Of a stretch of DNA of 64,000 nt, positions 26,287-34,990 are shown one piece after another. The DNA is taken from positions 27,874-91,873 of the forward strand of contig CAJOND010000017.1 of NCBI GenBank assembly GCA_905236675.1. Direction: 5' to 3'. Origin of the DNA: Candidatus Rifleibacteriota bacterium (GTDB lineage: Bacteria > Muiribacteriota > Ozemobacteria > Ozemobacterales > Ozemobacteraceae). Positions within the stretch are counted from its first letter, which is position 1. Each line of letters begins with the position of its first letter. Below the pieces are notes generated by a model, which did no database searches, had not been told where the DNA came from, and saw only the letters and a program-made list of their open reading frames with translations. The translations under genes were made by a program, and so were the position numbers.

Positions 26287-27237
26287 ATGAACTTTAAAAA
26301 TATAAAAAAATATGCTTTTTTGTTAGGGTTATCTGTAGCTCTCTCAGCAGGTACTACTCTTGCAGCACAGGAAGGAAATGATAATAAAGGTGCTAGCGAC
26401 AAGCTGCTTGAAGAAGCTATGTCTTTACTAGATCAGGTTGAATTAAATTCACCAAAATCTCGTTCAGAAATTCAGTTGATTCGTCAGAAACTCAATAAAT
26501 ATAAAAAAATGAGTATTAAAAATTCTGCCGATGATAATGCTCCAGAACTAATGTTTTCTAGAATGGGTGCAACAACTAATTCTTATAGCCGAAACAATAA
26601 GGCAAAAAGAGTTGCATTTTATAATTCATGCAGAAATTTAAATAATGATTCCTTAAAACAGAAATTACATGATGAATGTGCAAAACATACTGCTTATGAC
26701 TATAAAGAAGCACGTAGATTCATGTATACTCAAATTGATAATAAAAACGGAACCTTAGAATGTGTCTATACAGGCAAAGTTATTTCTGTTCCTAAAGGAA
26801 GTATGCCAAATAGCAGTCAGATAAATTGTGAACATACTTGGCCACAATCAAAAGGTGCTACTGGCGATGCAAAATCAGACATGCATCATCTTTTCCCAGC
26901 TGATCCTGATGCAAACGGTAAAAGAGGTAGTTTCCCATTTGGTTTTGTAGATAATTCAAATATTAAATGGGCAGAAGGTGGCAGTAAATTTGATGGTAGT
27001 GTTTTTGAAGTAAGAAAACAACATCGTGGTAATGTTGCTCGTGCAATGTTCTATTTCTCTACAGTTTATGAAATGCCACTTGATCCAGACCAAGAAAAGA
27101 CTCTTCGTAAGTGGCATGTAGAAGATCCTGTTGATGCAAATGAAATAGCTAGAAATGACTATATTGAAAGTTTGCAACACAACAGGAATCCTTATATTGA
27201 CCACCCTGAATACGTAGAAAAAATCGCTGATTTCTAA
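26287..27237 (+). CDS. Secreted endonuclease I (EndA family)
   Basis: The 316-residue protein (from ATG 26287) has a signal peptide (MNFKNIKKYAFLLGLSVALSAGTTLAAQ). A helical spacer with 'LLEEAMSLLDQVELNSPKSRSEIQLIRQKL' follows, then the endonuclease I domain. The domain includes the active-site stretch INCEHTWPQSKGATGDAKSD, then MHHLFPADPDANGKRGSFPFGF and NVARAMFYFSTVYEMPL. The His of CEHTWPQS and the HHLFP motif are the family's metal and catalytic residues. Such enzymes degrade extracellular or periplasmic DNA for nutrition. An ATG two codons upstream lies too close to the -10 box to be used. A terminator follows. Confidence 0.9.
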   Translation: MNFKNIKKYAFLLGLSVALSAGTTLAAQEGNDNKGASDKLLEEAMSLLDQVELNSPKSRSEIQLIRQKLNKYKKMSIKNSADDNAPELMFSRMGATTNSYSRNNKAKRVAFYNSCRNLNNDSLKQKLHDECAKHTAYDYKEARRFMYTQIDNKNGTLECVYTGKVISVPKGSMPNSSQINCEHTWPQSKGATGDAKSDMHHLFPADPDANGKRGSFPFGFVDNSNIKWAEGGSKFDGSVFEVRKQHRGNVARAMFYFSTVYEMPLDPDQEKTLRKWHVEDPVDANEIARNDYIESLQHNRNPYIDHPEYVEKIADF

Positions 27238-27250
27238 TTTAAACAGATAA

Positions 27251-27290
27251 AAACAGAGTCCCTAAGAATAAAAGGTGACTCTGTTTTTTT
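27251..27290 (+). terminator. Terminator after endonuclease I
   Basis: A 10-bp stem, AAACAGAGTC/GACTCTGTTT, with a 16-base loop, continuing into a T-run. Confidence 0.8.
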
Positions 27291-27329
27291 ATTACTTTAA
27301 TTCAATATTCAAAAGGCAAATATAATTTA

Positions 27330-28289
27330 ATGAAAAAAAATAAACTAATTACTCTATTAATTCTTACTTTTTCTCTTTTTGCTGAGACTTCTTTTGCTAG
27401 AGATTTATCTTCTGATACAGAAAATATTAATAATAAGCTTATTCCTTATCAGGATACAACTCATTATGAACATATTACCTCTCCAAAAGTTGTTGAAGGT
27501 AATAAGGAACAGAAAAAAGAAGATGATCCTATTATAGGTTCAATCCGTTTCCTTGATTTATTTGAATGTAAAAATATGATTTATAAGAGAGGGATTTTTA
27601 TTTGGTTGCCAGAAAACTATTCAAGAGATAATGGTCCTTATTCTGTAATTTATTTTCATGATGCACAAAACCTCTTTCTTCCATCAAAATCATTTTCTGG
27701 TTATGATTGGAAAGTTGACGAAACAATTAGTAGATTGATGAAAGAGAAAAAAATTAAACCTTGTATTGTTGTTGGAATACCAAATTCTCCAGCAAGGGAT
27801 AATGAATTAAATACAGCTACTTATGATGGAAAAGTTTATTCAGATTTTGTAATTTACGAAGTAATGCCATTCATAAAAAAAAGATTTCCAGTAAGTAGAC
27901 ATAGGGAAGACCATATTGTTGCTGGTTCGTCAATGGGTGGTTTAATGTCTTTTCAAATGGCATATGAAAATCCCAATAGATTTGGGGGAGCAATTTGTAT
28001 GTCGTCAGCTTTTCATAGAAAGTTATCTAATATATTTGATATAGTTAAAGAAAATAAAAAACAGCCATTAAATGTAAAATTTTATATAGATACAGGTGAA
28101 TTAGAAAAAGATAAAGAAGATGGCGAAGATATTTATTCCTTGTTTTTAGAAATGAAGAAGCTTATGGAAGATAAAGGTTTTACTGAAGATAATAATTTAA
28201 AATGTTATATGCATAAAGGTGCTCAGCATAATGAAAAAGCATGGGCTCAACGATTAGATAGGGCACTGTTGTTCTTATTAAAGAAATAA
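27330..28289 (+). CDS. Secreted alpha/beta hydrolase (esterase D / Fes-IroE type)
   Basis: The 319-residue protein has a signal peptide (MKKNKLITLLILTFSLFAETSFA) and an Asn/Lys-rich spacer. An esterase fold follows: 'RGIFIWLPENY' and 'YSVIYFHDAQNLF', the nucleophile elbow AGSSMGGLMSFQMAYENP near residue 205, an acidic residue in FYIDTGELEKD and a His in HKGAQHNEKAWAQRL near 300. This is the layout of the putative esterase family (PF00756), which includes enterochelin and feruloyl esterases and acyl transfer enzymes. The substrate is unknown. A TATAAT box lies only three bases before the ATG, so another upstream start site is likely used. Confidence 0.85.
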   Translation: MKKNKLITLLILTFSLFAETSFARDLSSDTENINNKLIPYQDTTHYEHITSPKVVEGNKEQKKEDDPIIGSIRFLDLFECKNMIYKRGIFIWLPENYSRDNGPYSVIYFHDAQNLFLPSKSFSGYDWKVDETISRLMKEKKIKPCIVVGIPNSPARDNELNTATYDGKVYSDFVIYEVMPFIKKRFPVSRHREDHIVAGSSMGGLMSFQMAYENPNRFGGAICMSSAFHRKLSNIFDIVKENKKQPLNVKFYIDTGELEKDKEDGEDIYSLFLEMKKLMEDKGFTEDNNLKCYMHKGAQHNEKAWAQRLDRALLFLLKK

Positions 28290-28490
28290 AAGGGCATAAA
28301 AACAAATGGAATTAAAAATCAAAATTATTATGTAAACCAAATATCGAATTTATTTCAAAATACTTGAAATTAAAGTTTTTCTAACCCTAGAAAGCTTGAC
28401 TCAATTATAATTAGGTGTTATTAGTTAAAGAATCAAGGAAAATTAGGTTATTTTTCCCTTAAAATATAATCTTAGGAGTGATTTGTTATT

Positions 28491-29576
28491 ATGGCAAGAG
28501 TTTACAATTTTTCTGCTGGTCCAGCCGTTCTTCCAGAAGCAGTTTTGAAAAAAGCTGCTGAACAAATGTTGGATTATGAAGGTTCTGGTATGAGCGTTAT
28601 GGAAATGAGCCATCGCTCTTCTACTTATCAGAGGATTATTGATGATGCTGAAGCCGGTATTCGCAAATTAATGGAAATTCCATCTAACTATAAGGTTCTT
28701 TTCCTTCAGGGTGGTGCAAATCTTCAGTTTTTGATGATTCCAATGAATTTGGCTGTAACTAAAAAAGCTGATTATGTAGATTCTGGAGAATGGTCTAGCA
28801 AAGCCATAAAAGAAGCTAAAAAATATGGTGTTGATGTACACGTTGTTGCTTCTTCAACACAAGACAATAATACATATTATCCAAAATATAAAGCAGAAGA
28901 TGTTAGAAAAGATGCTGATTATCTACATGTAACCTCTAACAATACCATTTATGGAACTAAGTGCATGAAAGTTCCTCAGGTAAACATCCCGATAGTAGCA
29001 GATATGTCTTCTAATATTATGAGCGAACGTTTCAATGTTGCTGATTACGGGTTGATTTACGCTGGTGCTCAGAAAAATATAGGTCCTGCTGGTGTTACAA
29101 TCGTTATTGTTCGTGACGATTTGATTGGCAGAATTCCAAACCTTCCAACAATGCTTGATTATAAGACTCATGCAGATAAAGGTTCAATGTACAATACTCC
29201 ACCAACTTATGGTATCTATATTGCTAAATTAGTATTTGAACATATGCTTGCTCAGGGCGGTGTTGCTTATTATGAAGAATTGAACAAGAGAAAAGCTGCT
29301 ATTGTTTATGATGCAATAGATAATTCAAAGCTTTTGAAAGCTCACATTACTCCAGAACATGCTGAAGATCGTTCAATCATGACTATTCCTTTCTTTGGAC
29401 CAAATGATGAAATCAATAAGAAGTTCCTGGCTGAAGCTGCCCAAGAAGGTCTTGTAACTCTTAAGGGTCACAGAAATATTGGCGGTATGAGAGCTTCTAT
29501 CTACAATGCAATGCCAATTGAAGGCTGCCAGAAGCTCGCAGACTTTATTAGAAAATTCGATAAAGAAAATGCCTGA
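28491..29576 (+). CDS. serC: Phosphoserine aminotransferase
   Basis: The 361-residue PLP enzyme starts MARVYNFSAGPAVLPEAVL, the classic SerC start. It has VMEMSHRS and the PLP Lys in YGLIYAGAQKNIGPAGVT near residue 195. It continues with 'TPPTYGIYIAKLVFEHML' and ends with GGMRASIYNAMPIEGCQKL. It converts 3-phosphohydroxypyruvate and glutamate to O-phosphoserine. TTGACT at 28396 with TATTAG 17 bases on is a possible promoter, and AGGAGTG is the ribosome site. The serA-like gene follows after a 207-base gap that contains a repeat element, so they may be separate transcripts despite acting in sequence. Confidence 0.95.
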   Translation: MARVYNFSAGPAVLPEAVLKKAAEQMLDYEGSGMSVMEMSHRSSTYQRIIDDAEAGIRKLMEIPSNYKVLFLQGGANLQFLMIPMNLAVTKKADYVDSGEWSSKAIKEAKKYGVDVHVVASSTQDNNTYYPKYKAEDVRKDADYLHVTSNNTIYGTKCMKVPQVNIPIVADMSSNIMSERFNVADYGLIYAGAQKNIGPAGVTIVIVRDDLIGRIPNLPTMLDYKTHADKGSMYNTPPTYGIYIAKLVFEHMLAQGGVAYYEELNKRKAAIVYDAIDNSKLLKAHITPEHAEDRSIMTIPFFGPNDEINKKFLAEAAQEGLVTLKGHRNIGGMRASIYNAMPIEGCQKLADFIRKFDKENA

Positions 29577-29579
29577 TTA

Positions 29580-29735
29580 GCAGGGTATAGGGTATAGGGA
29601 TTAGAGATAAAGAATAGAGATAAGATTGGTGTGATGATTTAGAGGCTTAGCTTCTTCCAACACCAATAAAACCTAAGATTTGCTAAAACAATCCTCTTTT
29701 CCCTCCTCCCTTTCCCCCTATCCCCTAAAAAGTGG
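29580..29735. repeat. Intergenic repeat element, copy 2, with fold-back arms
   Basis: The left part has tandem GGGTATAGGGTATAGGGATT. The right part has CACCAATAAAACCTAAGATTTGCTAAAACAATCCTCTT followed by a pyrimidine-rich stretch ending CCCCCTATCCCC. The right part matches copy 1 at 18691. The two parts are imperfect inverted repeats of each other (AGGGATAGGG-type purine arm against CCCTATCCCC), so the RNA or single strand could fold back. Confidence 0.6.
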
Positions 29736-29783
29736 ATAGCTCACAAAGATGCTTATAAAGAAAAGAAAGGAATACTTATAAAA

Positions 29784-30707
29784 ATGACTAAAAAAATACT
29801 AGTTGCTACTGAAAAACCATTTGCAAAAGAAGCTACAGAACTCATGAAAGCTGCTCTCAAAGACGGCTATGAAATGACATTCTTGGAAAAATATACAAGT
29901 GTTGATGAATTCAAAGCTGCTGTAAAAGATGTTGATGCTCTTATTATCAGAAGTGATAAAGCAACAAAAGAAATTATGGATGCAGCTAAGAACTTGAAGA
30001 TTATCGTTAGAGCTGGTGCTGGTTTTGACAATATCGACCTCCCAGAAGCAACTGCTCACGGTCTTGTTGCTATGAATACTCCTGGTCAGAACTCTAATGC
30101 TGTTGCAGAACTAGCTATCGGCATGATGATTATGATTGCTCGTAACAATTATAACGGTAAGTCAGGAACAGAAATCCATGGCAAGAAGCTTGGTATTTAC
30201 GGTTACGGTAATGTCGGCAGACTTATTGGTAAATATGCTATGGGCTTTGGTATGGAAGTTATTGCTTATGACCCATATCTTACTAAAGAAGTTATCGAAG
30301 CTACTGGTGCTAAACAGTGCACTGACCTTGATGAACTCTTTGGAACCTGCCATTATGTCTCTCTCCACTGCCCAGCAAATGATGAAACCAAGAATTCTAT
30401 CAATATGAGCAAGATGGGCAAGATGCCAAAGGGTGCTACTCTTGTAAACACTGCTCGTAAAGAAGTTGTTTGCGAAGAATCTTTAAAGAAGATGCTTGCT
30501 GAAAGACCAGACTTCAAGTATGTTGCTGACGTTGCTCCAGACTGTGCAGCCGAATTAAAAGAACAATATGCTGACAGAGTATTCTTCACTCCAAAGAAAC
30601 TTGGTGCTCAGACTGAAGAAGCAAACATTAATGCTGGTGTTGCTGCGGTTAAACAGATTATGGATTTCTTCGAAACCGGAAACAAGAAATTCCAAGTTAA
30701 TAAATAA
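29784..30707 (+). CDS. serA: D-3-phosphoglycerate dehydrogenase, short form with Lys in the catalytic His position (type IIIK)
   Basis: The 307-residue protein lacks the C-terminal ACT/ASB domains of long SerA enzymes. It has the Rossmann motif GIYGYGNVGRLIGKYAMGFG (near 137-156), 'RAGAGFDNIDLPEA...NTPGQNSNAVAELAIGMM' and the substrate Arg in VNTARKEVV. The canonical 'TPHLGAST' is replaced by TPKKLGAQT (Lys271), so the catalytic His is absent. Short PGDHs with this replacement are known as type IIIK from Bacteroides and Entamoeba histolytica. The adjacent serC supports the assignment. It oxidises 3-phosphoglycerate at the entry to serine synthesis. AAAGGAA precedes the start and a terminator follows. 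Confidence 0.9.
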   Translation: MTKKILVATEKPFAKEATELMKAALKDGYEMTFLEKYTSVDEFKAAVKDVDALIIRSDKATKEIMDAAKNLKIIVRAGAGFDNIDLPEATAHGLVAMNTPGQNSNAVAELAIGMMIMIARNNYNGKSGTEIHGKKLGIYGYGNVGRLIGKYAMGFGMEVIAYDPYLTKEVIEATGAKQCTDLDELFGTCHYVSLHCPANDETKNSINMSKMGKMPKGATLVNTARKEVVCEESLKKMLAERPDFKYVADVAPDCAAELKEQYADRVFFTPKKLGAQTEEANINAGVAAVKQIMDFFETGNKKFQVNK

Positions 30708-30713
30708 TAAAAT

Positions 30714-30747
30714 AAAAAGCTTCACGGTTTTAATCGTGAAGCTTTTT
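30714..30747 (+). terminator. Terminator after serA
   Basis: A perfect 13-bp stem, AAAAAGCTTCACG/CGTGAAGCTTTTT, with an 8-base loop and continuing T-run. Confidence 0.9.
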
Positions 30748-30766
30748 TTATATAACTTATAACAAT

Positions 30767-31192
30767 ATGAATAGCCTACCTATAGTATTTATATCATTTA
30801 TCATAAGCTGGGTTACATTGATGTCTATTATAGGACACCGTAAACACGCCTCTTATACAGAAAAACAAGAAGCTGCCCAAAACACCAAACTATTTATACA
30901 AAGTTTTCCAATTATTTTCGGATTCACAATAATAACAACTATTTCTTTTTTTATTATACTATTAACTGGTTTTTCTAATTTTAATTATCAATTAACTCAA
31001 ATAGGATTAAAACATATTATTCCTATATTTTTAATGTTGTTAGTAATGATACCAATTACTATAAATAATTATTCAAATGCGTCTCTAGAACTTAAAAAGA
31101 GAAAACCTTTACTTTTAATAACTGTTCTATTAATGGTATTTGCAGATTCTGTAACTTTAACTTTTTTAATTTTCTCTTTTTTTAAAATTTAA
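30767..31192 (+). CDS. Small four-helix membrane protein, unknown
   Basis: The 141-residue protein has four hydrophobic segments at about 3-22, 46-70, 82-103 and 115-138. Short charged loops lie between them (HRKHASYTEKQEA and ELKKRKP). A TATAAC box at 30751-30756 lies close upstream, right after the serA terminator. I do not recognise a family, and nothing around it indicates a role. A short inverted repeat (AAAGAGTA/TACTCTTT, 31191-31210) follows without a T-run. Confidence 0.55.
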   Translation: MNSLPIVFISFIISWVTLMSIIGHRKHASYTEKQEAAQNTKLFIQSFPIIFGFTIITTISFFIILLTGFSNFNYQLTQIGLKHIIPIFLMLLVMIPITINNYSNASLELKKRKPLLLITVLLMVFADSVTLTFLIFSFFKI

Positions 31193-31403
31193 AGAGTAAG
31201 AATACTCTTTAAAGGATATATATATCTGATATTATGTATTTTCTTCTTTGTTAGAATTTGGCATAAAATACACAAAATACGAATTTGAATTAAATTATTA
31301 TAATATAATACAAATATTGAACGAATAAACCTATAGCTAAAAAATCAAATATTTAAATGGAAAAAGGCTAGGGGAGAAATTTGTATTACTTTATTACACA
31401 TAC

Positions 31404-31432
31404 TTGAGAAATTTTATCTTAAGTGTTAGAAT
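31404..31432 (+). promoter_or_regulatory. Promoter of the TPR/coiled-coil protein gene
   Basis: TTGAGA (31404-31409), exactly 17 bases, then TGTTAGAAT (extended -10, TAGAAT at 31427-31432). AAGGG lies before the ATG at 31467. This is one of the clearest sigma-70-like promoters here. The rest of the 31193-31403 gap is AT-rich with no gene. Confidence 0.65.
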
Positions 31433-31466
31433 TTAATATAAATTGCATGATAAGGGTAGATATTAA

Positions 31467-32585
31467 ATGCGAAAGTTTTGTAGTTCTATAATATTGGCCG
31501 CAACTTTGGGTATGTTAGCATTTTCCGATAACATTTCATTTGTTTATGCTCAAGAAGGTACTACTGTAAGCGAAGAAGCCCAAAACCTTTATGAAGATGC
31601 TATTGAATTACAAAAGAAAGGTAAAAAAAGTGAAGCTATAGCTTCATATATTAAAGCATTAAGAAAAGATAGAACTATCCTTGCTTTTGATGATTATGGA
31701 CTAATTGATGCTTCATATCAGGATTCTGTAGCTAAGTTAAAAGAATCGCCTGATGATGTAAAACTCTTAGAAATGTGTGGTTTTCTTGCTTCTGTTGGTT
31801 ATTCTGATAATAAGACTGCCATTACATACTATGAAAAAATAGTAGAATTGGTAGATGATAAAGGAGTAAAAGATAGAACTCTAAATCTTATTGGACGTTT
31901 AAGAGCTACAATGGAAGCTCAACAAGCTTATGACAGTGCTGTTGTTTCTTCAATGAGAGATGAACGCATCAGGTCCTGGGCTGAAATGGAAAAGGTAGAA
32001 AATTTTGCTGAGGAACAGTCTCAATCTGCAGATAGAGCAGCAAAACTTAATGATGCTTATTCTGATAGAGAAGATTTACAAAATAGAATTCCTCAGATGG
32101 AAGAAGAACTTAAAGAACTTCAAGACAGTTATGATAAGGCAGATAGGCTTTGGTATACTTTAAAAGATGAATTATACGAAAGAAGAAGAAGAAGACTAAA
32201 GAATGATCTAGCTGCTAAAAAGGAAGAAATTGATAAAGCTAAAAAAGAATTGAAATCAATTGAAAAAAGAGTTTCTTCATTAGAAAGAGAAGAAGAAAAA
32301 GCACGGCAAAAAGATGAACAAAGTGCTTTTAACCCATCTGATATACCAGCTAGTAATGAAGAAGTTGAAGAAGATGAGGATAGTCCATTTAACTCTGATC
32401 CTTCTGAAAATAATGATAATAGTAGAAATTTGGAATCAAATATATCTAATTCCAATGAAACAGAAGATAACACTTCCGATACTTATGAAGATGAATATAG
32501 TGAAGAAGCTTTGTCAGAACAGGCTGACGAAATGAGTGACGAAGAAAGACAAGAAAAACTTAATGATTTAATAGATAACCTATAA
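31467..32585 (+). CDS. Exported TPR and coiled-coil protein with acidic C-terminus
   Basis: The 372-residue protein has a signal peptide ending VYAQ (about residue 29). A TPR-like region follows (about 35-150) with 'AQNLYEDAIELQKKGKKSEAIASYIKALRKD' and 'ETAITYYEKIVEL'-type units. A long charged coiled coil (about 185-285) contains ERRRRRLKNDLAAKKEEIDKAKKEL. The tail (about 290-372) is rich in Asp, Glu, Asn and Ser and looks disordered. It is likely a periplasmic scaffold or adaptor, but no specific function can be named. Ferredoxin follows 90 bases later with its own ribosome site. Confidence 0.6.
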   Translation: MRKFCSSIILAATLGMLAFSDNISFVYAQEGTTVSEEAQNLYEDAIELQKKGKKSEAIASYIKALRKDRTILAFDDYGLIDASYQDSVAKLKESPDDVKLLEMCGFLASVGYSDNKTAITYYEKIVELVDDKGVKDRTLNLIGRLRATMEAQQAYDSAVVSSMRDERIRSWAEMEKVENFAEEQSQSADRAAKLNDAYSDREDLQNRIPQMEEELKELQDSYDKADRLWYTLKDELYERRRRRLKNDLAAKKEEIDKAKKELKSIEKRVSSLEREEEKARQKDEQSAFNPSDIPASNEEVEEDEDSPFNSDPSENNDNSRNLESNISNSNETEDNTSDTYEDEYSEEALSEQADEMSDEERQEKLNDLIDNL

Positions 32586-32675
32586 ATATTTATTTACAAA
32601 TTAAATATTTTGGGTTATTATAAGTGCACAAAAAATAGACAATAAGTCGAAATATCGACAAGGAGAAAAAATAAT

Positions 32676-32846
32676 ATGGCTATCAAAGTTGATTCAGAAA
32701 AATGTATTGGTTGCGGTGCTTGCACTGGTACTTGCCCAGTAGAAGCTCTTGAAATGAAAGAAGGAAAAGCTTCTTATAAAGGTGATGGTTGCATTGAATG
32801 TGGCGCTTGTGCTGCTGGTTGCCCAGTTGAAGCTCTTAGTCTGTAA
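32676..32846 (+). CDS. 2[4Fe-4S] ferredoxin
   Basis: A 56-residue protein preceded by AAGGAG, with two canonical clusters: CIGCGACTGTCP and CIECGACAAGCP (C-x2-C-x2-C-x3-C-P twice). It is symmetrical, as in clostridial ferredoxins. It is a low-potential electron carrier for anaerobic metabolism, for example pyruvate:ferredoxin oxidoreductase, hydrogenase or radical SAM reduction. The short length is normal for the family. Confidence 0.95.
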   Translation: MAIKVDSEKCIGCGACTGTCPVEALEMKEGKASYKGDGCIECGACAAGCPVEALSL

Positions 32847-32871
32847 TTAATATTTATTTAATAAAGACATT

Positions 32872-32900
32872 AAAAAGAAGCAAATAATTTGCTTCTTTTT
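32872..32900 (+). terminator. Terminator after ferredoxin
   Basis: A 13-bp stem, AAAAAGAAGCAAA/TTTGCTTCTTTTT, with a 3-base loop and further Ts. Confidence 0.9.
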
Positions 32901-32938
32901 TTATTTACATTTTTAATATAAGTATAAATAGAAATAAA

Positions 32939-32970
32939 AAAGGCCTCTAATTTAATAATTAGAGGCCTTT
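32939..32970 (-). terminator. Terminator of the DUF5684-like gene
   Basis: A 14-bp perfect stem, AAAGGCCTCTAATT/AATTAGAGGCCTTT, with a 4-base loop. On the minus strand it is followed by TTTTATTTC. It stands back to back with the ferredoxin terminator. Confidence 0.85.
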
Positions 32971-32981
32971 AAAGATTTTAA

Positions 32982-33410
32982 TTATAGAAAATCACTACAA
33001 GGACCTTGATATTCATAGTTTCCAAAAGCAAATAGTGGTATCATAATAATAGGAAGGAATAAAGTTGCAATCTGACCTAGAATTCCTTGTCCAAAAGCTT
33101 GAGCTAATCGAACTGGTAGTAATATTATTGCTATTATATTAACAAGAGGAATAAACATAAGAGCACAAACCATTAAGAATTTCCAACCTTTACCTTCGCC
33201 ATAGCATATTTCGTATAAAATCCAAATATTAACAAAAGGTATAAAAGCTAACCAACCAGGTTTGCCTGCTTTATTAAAAATTCCATAGTAGCATACACAG
33301 AAAAATATACCTATGATCAAATTTATAATAGGAACAATTATTCCTAAAGTATTGCCACCATCTGTTGAATATTGACTATATTGAGCCATTATCAATGCAG
33401 CATTATCCAT
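32982..33410 (-). CDS. DUF5684-like small membrane protein
   Basis: I set the start at the ATG at 33410 (MDNAALIMAQYSQY), six bases after AAGGAG. An ATG six codons upstream would place that ribosome site inside the gene. The 142-residue protein has three or four hydrophobic segments and the signature 'AGKPGWLAFIPFVNIWILYEIC'. That is the core of the DUF5684 family ('aGk.gWaaiiPiyn...l..i'), often associated with bacterial signal peptidase-like or exported small proteins of unknown role. The C-terminus is soluble and short (GNYEYQGPCSDFL). Confidence 0.75.
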   Translation of the reverse strand: MDNAALIMAQYSQYSTDGGNTLGIIVPIINLIIGIFFCVCYYGIFNKAGKPGWLAFIPFVNIWILYEICYGEGKGWKFLMVCALMFIPLVNIIAIILLPVRLAQAFGQGILGQIATLFLPIIMIPLFAFGNYEYQGPCSDFL

Positions 33411-33583
33411 AAAAAACTCCTTAAACATTGAATTGAATTATTTATACAATAATATAATAATAATTACAACAAAACAATTTTATAATTAATTAAATATATG
33501 ATTTTGTAATATGTAAGAAATTTAAAGAAGGGTTGATAAAAAAACTAAACGTCTGATAATATATATTATGTAAACCTATGCTA

Positions 33584-33742
33584 TTATAAAAAATTATAAT
33601 CAAAGAACACCCTTTGATTATAATTATAGTTTTCATCAAATATTAAGTCTTGTGAAAATTTCCCACCAGTAAAATAAAACTGTATATTTCTGCTAACATT
33701 ATTAATATTTAAAGAATCTAATTTTTTATTTTTTTCTCTCAT
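33584..33742 (-). CDS. Possible small ORF of 52 residues, unknown
   Basis: An ATG at 33742 with AGAGG seven bases before it opens a frame reading MREKNKKLDSLNINNVSRNI and ending FFDYNFL. It contains 'FTGGKFSQDLIFDENYNYNQRVFFDYN'. No family is recognised. The ribosome site and position in an otherwise empty 500-base gap (33411-33937) are the only support. The remainder of that gap is AT-rich with no further gene. Confidence 0.3.
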   Translation of the reverse strand: MREKNKKLDSLNINNVSRNIQFYFTGGKFSQDLIFDENYNYNQRVFFDYNFL

Positions 33743-33937
33743 ATAAATCCTCTATATGAATCGTTTATTAATAAAACTAAGGATGTTTTCCTTTTTTTTA
33801 AGATTAATTGAAATTTTAGCATATTGAAAATATTGTTTTTATAATTTATTTAAATGGCTACTATTCATTTAATGATTATGAATTTTTATCTATAATTAAG
33901 AATATGAATTTATTTGGATAATATCTTTTATATTTTC

Positions 33938-34483
33938 CTAATCGTCTAATTCATTTACAACTTTTTGAAATTCTTCAATTTCCTTTTTTTCTTCATCTGT
34001 AATATCACCAAAGATTCCATCTCTTTCATTATCAATATTTTTCCTAAATCTTTCTACTTTTTGTTTTATTGTTGCTTCGTCTGTAATACCTTTATATTTT
34101 TTTAGATATTTAGTGTAATTATTGTTTTCTACTTCTTTTCTTCTTTTTTTTAATTTTTCTTTATCTCTTTTCGTAACTTCTTTAAAAAATTCTTTGATAA
34201 GTTCTTTAAAATTGGGAACTAAGGATTTTATGAACTCTTGTTCTTTTTTCCCATCCCTGATTTTAATTTCATATTGATATTCTTCTATTAATTTCCTGAT
34301 TGTATGTATTTGATTGTCTGGGATATTATGCAATTCATTCAAGTTTAAAACTTTTAATGGTTCAAATTTTAGTTTTAATTGTATTTTTTCTTCTTCTTTT
34401 TTATTTTGATTATATATAGATATTCCAATAATGGTTGCCATAGTAATTATTAAAATTATTACTAATATAATTTTTTTGTTCAT
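33938..34483 (-). CDS. Membrane-anchored, highly charged helical protein, unknown
   Basis: GGAGATAATG precedes the start. The 181-residue protein has one N-terminal membrane anchor (MNKKIILVIILIITMATIIG) followed by an almost entirely charged helical region with many Lys and Glu. It includes RDKEKLKKRRKEVENNNY and a C-terminal 'GDITDEEKKEIEEFQKVVNELDD'. It is probably an exported or membrane-tethered coiled coil. I recognise no family. It is encoded alone between small orphan genes and a pseudogene. Confidence 0.5.
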   Translation of the reverse strand: MNKKIILVIILIITMATIIGISIYNQNKKEEEKIQLKLKFEPLKVLNLNELHNIPDNQIHTIRKLIEEYQYEIKIRDGKKEQEFIKSLVPNFKELIKEFFKEVTKRDKEKLKKRRKEVENNNYTKYLKKYKGITDEATIKQKVERFRKNIDNERDGIFGDITDEEKKEIEEFQKVVNELDD

Positions 34484-34520
34484 TCATTATCTCCTTTTTG
34501 TTCTATTATCTATTTGATTT

Positions 34521-34990
34521 AGTATACCCTATTTTATTATCTAATTTCTAAATATTTAACTAACTCGTTAGGTTTACATAATATTTTTGTATTTAAAGAC
34601 GGTAATCTACCTAAAATTGATTTAGAATCTAAATCATTAGATTTCTATGAATTAGTAGCATTATTAGTTAATAAAAAATATTAAAAAAATAGTGCTTGTG
34701 ATTTTCATAATTACAAAAAATGTTCATATCATTTTAAGTACATTGAAAATGGAACTAAATTATCCCCTAATAGCAAAAATATTGTTTATTGTTCTTATAA
34801 TGGATCTGAAGATGCTAATCTACCTTGTTTAAATCCGAATGAAATTGCTTCAGATGAATTCTGGTATAGAATTAGGATTTGGCTTAGACGTTTTTTTATT
34901 GATGAATATGGCCGGATTCTTTTTATTATTGTTTTGATTATAATTATTAAAATAATTAAAAAAGTTTCTTCCTCTAAAAAAAATGTTTAA
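34521..34990 (+). pseudogene. Broken paralog of the C-x2-HG secreted protein family
   Basis: One frame reads LDFYELVALLVNKKY, a TAA at 34682-34684, then KNSACDFHNYKKCSYHFKYI and on to a stop at 34990. The second part aligns with the intact gene at 46652. CSYHFKYIENGTKLSPNSKN corresponds there to CEYDLKYLATGTKLFPDHHN, and VYCSYNGS to FYCKFHGS, with a membrane helix (RILFIIVLIIIIKIIKK) near the end in both. The first part matches the 'LV..GYIKK' stretch of the other paralogs. No start codon with a ribosome site or signal peptide remains. It is therefore a decayed copy. Confidence 0.7.
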
